Positions 61,362 through 64,000 of a stretch of DNA of 64,000 nucleotides are shown here, piece by piece. This DNA comes from Calliopsis andreniformis (Eukaryota; Arthropoda; Insecta; Hymenoptera; Andrenidae), in the NCBI RefSeq assembly GCF_051401765.1, contig NW_027480492.1, positions 806,001 to 870,000 of the forward strand, read 5' to 3'. Both the position numbers and the translations under genes were made by a program. The first letter of the stretch is position 1. Every line of letters starts with the position of its first letter. The notes beneath the pieces are model-generated. The model was not told the origin of the DNA. It did not search any database and saw only the letters and a list, made by a program, of their open reading frames with translations.

Positions 61362-64000
61362 TCCTCAATACTAAATCTTCAATCCCCAATCCTCAATTCT
61401 CAATCCTCAATCCTCAATGTTCAATACTCAATACTCAATCTTCAATCCTCAATCCTCAATCCTCAATACTCAATCTTCAATCTTCAGTCCTCAATACTCA
61501 ATCCTCAATCTTCAATCCCCAATCCACAATCCTCAATTCTAAACCCTCAATCCTCAATCCTCAGACCTCAAACATCAATATTCAACCCTCAGTCCTCGTC
61601 CTCAATCCACAACACTCAATCATCAGTCCTCAATATTCAATCATCAATTTTCAATCTTCAATCCTCAATCCTCAATCCTCAATCCTCAGTCCGCAATCCT
61701 CAATCTTCAATCCTCTACCCTCAATCCTCAATACTCAATCTTCAATCTTCAATCCTCAATGCTCAATCTTCAATCCTCAATCCTCAATCCTCAATCCTCA
61801 ATCCTCAGTCTTCAATCCTCAATACTCAATCTTCAATCCTCAATCCTCAATCCTCAATCGTCAATCCTCATTCTTCCATCTTCAATACCCAATCCTCAAT
61901 CTTCTATCCTCAACCCTCAATCCTCAATCCTCAATCCTCAATCTTCATTATTCAATCCTCAATACCCAATCCTCAACCATCTGTCCTCAATCCTCAATCC
62001 TCAATTCTCAATCTTCAATCCTGAATCGCCAGTCCTCAATCTTGAATCCTCAATGCTCAATCCTCAATCCTCTATCATGAATCCTCAATCCTCAATCCTC
62101 AATCCTCAATCCTCAATCCTCAATCCTCAATCCTCAATCCTGAGTCCTCAATCTTCAATCCTCAATACTCAATCTGCAATCCTCAATCCTCAATCCTCAA
62201 TCCTCAATCCTCATTCTTCAATCCTCAATACCAAATCCTCAATTTTCAACCCTCAGTCCTCAATCATCAATTCTCAATCCTCAATCCTCAATCCTCAGGC
62301 CTCAAACATCAATATTCAACCCTCAGTCCTCGTCCTCAAACCACAACCCTCAATCGTCAAACCTCAATCCCCAATACTCAATCTTCAATGCTCAATCCTC
62401 AATCCTCAAACCTCAATCCTCTAACCTCAATCCTCAATCTTCAACCCTCAATCGTCAATCTTCAGTCCTCAATACTCAATCTTCAATTCTCAATCTTCAA
62501 TCCTCAATCCCCAATCCTCAATCCTCAGTACTCAATCCTCAATCCTCAATCTTCAATCCTCAATACTCAATGTTCAATCCTCAATCCTCAATCCTCAATC
62601 CTCAATCATCAATCCTCAATCGTCAATCCTCATTCTTCAATCCTCAATACTCAATCTTCAATCCTCAATCCTCAATCCTCAATCGTCAATCCTCATTCTT
62701 CAATCCTCAATACCCAATCCTCAATTTTCAATCCTCAATCCTCAATCCTCAATCCTCAATACTCAATCCTCATTCTTCAATCCTCAATACCCAATCCTCA
62801 ATCATATGTGCTCAATCCTCAATCCTCAATTCTCAATCCTCAATCCTCAGTCCTCAGTCCTCAAACCTCAATCCTCAACCCTCATCCCTCATCCTCCATC
62901 CTCAATCCTCAATCCTCAATCCTCAATCTTCAATCCCCAATACTCAATCTTCAATCCTCGATCCTCAATCCTCAATCCTCAACCCTCAATCCTCAGGCAT
63001 CAATACTCAATCTTCAATACTGAATCCTCAATCCTCAACCCTCAATCCTCAATCTTCAATCCTCAATCCTCAATCCTCAACCTTCAATCCTCAATACTCA
63101 ATATGGAATCCTCAATCCTCAAACCTCAATCCTCAATCCTCATTCTTCAATGCTCTATACCCAATCCTCAATCTTCAATCCTTAATCCTCAATCCTCAAT
63201 TCTCCATCCTCAATACTCAATCTTCAATCCTCAATACTCACTCCTAAATCCTCAATCCTCAATCTTCAATCATCAATACTCAATCCTCAATCCTCAATCC
63301 TCAGGCATCAATACTCAATCCTCAACCATCAATCCTCATTCCTCAACCCTCGATCCTCAACCCTCAGTCCTCATACTCAATTCTCAATTCTCAATCCTCA
63401 ATCCTCAATCATCAATCTTCAATCCTCAATAATCAATCTCCAATCCTAGATACTCAATCCCCAATCTTCGATCCTTAATCCTCAATCTTCAATCCTCAAT
63501 CCCCAGTACTCAATCTTCAATCCTCAATGCTCAATCCTCAATCCTCAATCCTCAGTCCTCAATCCTCAATCCTCAATCCTCAAACCTCAATCCTCAACCG
63601 TCACTCCTCATTCTCCATTCTCAATTCTCAATTCTCAATCCTCAATCCTCAATCTTCAATCCCCAATACTCAATGTTCAATCCTCAACCTTCAATCCTCA
63701 ATACTCAATCTGCAATCCTCAATCCTCAAACCTCAATCCTCAATCATCATTCTTCAATCCTCAATACCCAATCCTCAATCTTCAATCCTCAATCCACAAT
63801 CCTCAATTCTCAATCCTCAATCCTCAATCCTCAGACCTCAAACATCAATATTCAACCCTCAGTCCTCGACCTCAATCCACAACCCTCAATCCTCAGTCCT
63901 CAATATTCAATCATCAATTTTCAATCTTCAATCCTCAATCCTCAATCCTCAATCCTCAGTCCTCAATCCTCAATCTTCAATCCTCAATCCTCATTCCTCA

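Larger units (their letters stand above)
1..64000. repeat. Heptanucleotide satellite array, consensus TCAATCC / GGATTGA
   Basis: Every part of the window reads as tandem 7 bp units related to TCAATCC. Most variation falls on the last two bases of the unit (TCAATAC, TCAATCT, TCAATCG, TCAATGC) or changes AAT to AAC, AGT or AAA. Even the most diverged stretches can be cut into 7 bp words in register with their neighbours. Occasional 6 bp words (TCGTCC, TCATCC) shift the phase. The + strand has almost no G, and most G bases lie in mutated units. The array starts before base 1 and continues past base 64,000, so neither edge is visible. No interruption by unrelated sequence, transposon or gene was seen. 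Its function is unknown; such arrays are usually heterochromatic in eukaryotes, which here is inference. Confidence 0.98.
60501..64000. repeat. C-type unit, long form with internal duplication, cut by window end
   Basis: Landmarks are C 60,523, D 60,833 and a second D at 61,119, N 62,803 and D' 63,444 (641 bp after N, the long form). A 286 bp piece containing D is present twice in tandem. About 60.73 kb marks the point where the sequence leaves the 1,416 bp duplicate and follows the long-form unit instead. Confidence 0.85.

Noticed and set aside
1..64000. CRISPR array
   Set aside because: There are no 25-40 bp repeats separated by unrelated spacers. Everything is a degenerate 7 bp repeat, and no cas-like gene is present.
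1..64000. Telomere repeat
   Set aside because: The G-rich strand unit GGATTGA has only GG and does not match the common TTAGGG or TTTAGGG types. The array is highly degenerate with kilobase higher-order units, which is satellite-like. A subtelomeric location cannot be excluded.
1..64000. Replication-origin iterons of a plasmid or phage
   Set aside because: The array is far too long, and no initiator gene, DnaA box cluster or other bacterial gene is present.
1..64000. Reverse-strand genes
   Set aside because: The - strand unit contains TGA and, because 7 is not a multiple of 3, it closes each frame every 21 nt. No long - strand frame exists.
1..64000. tRNA, rRNA or other structured RNA genes
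   Set aside because: With almost no G on the + strand, neither strand can form extended Watson-Crick stems, and no recognisable conserved RNA motif was seen.

Overview
The whole 64 kb window is one uninterrupted satellite DNA array. The basic unit is a heptamer, TCAATCC on the + strand (GGATTGA on the - strand), with common single-step variants such as TCAATAC, TCAATCT, TCAACCC, TCAGTCC, TCAAACC and TCATTCT. I found no protein gene, rRNA, tRNA, transposon, CRISPR array or promoter that I can support. The + strand is almost free of G, so strand asymmetry is extreme. A long pure satellite of this kind points to a eukaryotic nuclear genome (pericentromeric, subtelomeric or other heterochromatin). 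The sequence does not let me name the organism.

The long + strand reading frames are a by-product of the repeat. Seven is not a multiple of three and the unit contains no stop codon, so all three + frames encode cyclic versions of the same peptide heptad, SSILNPQ. The - strand unit contains TGA, so every - frame is closed every 21 nt. 'Starts' and 'stops' are point-mutated heptamers.

The array is organised on several scales. Rare diverged heptamer clusters act as landmarks: an EcoRI-containing block in three subtypes (A, B, C), an AATAAATTT block (D), its relative D', and a CATATG block (N). They show a left A/B zone (1 to about 8.6 kb), a transition zone (8.6-14.6 kb), and a C zone of higher-order repeats of 3,923 or 3,253 bp (14.6-27.7 kb). 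The 9,794 bp segment 17,875-27,668 is repeated directly downstream, near-identically, at 27,669-38,441, where it carries 979 bp extra. A patchwork region with a 1,774 bp partial duplication follows (37.6-40.12 kb). From a chimeric junction near 40,120 the A/B zone starts again (40.1-48.9 kb), and the C zone again from 52.5 kb to the end. The window therefore holds about one and a half copies of a super-repeat of roughly 34-41 kb.

Near-identical long copies beside shorter derivatives (2,912, 1,774, 1,416 and 286 bp duplications; a 558 bp internal deletion class) fit repeated unequal exchange and segmental amplification. What deserves a second look is this layered architecture. I see no gene system here.
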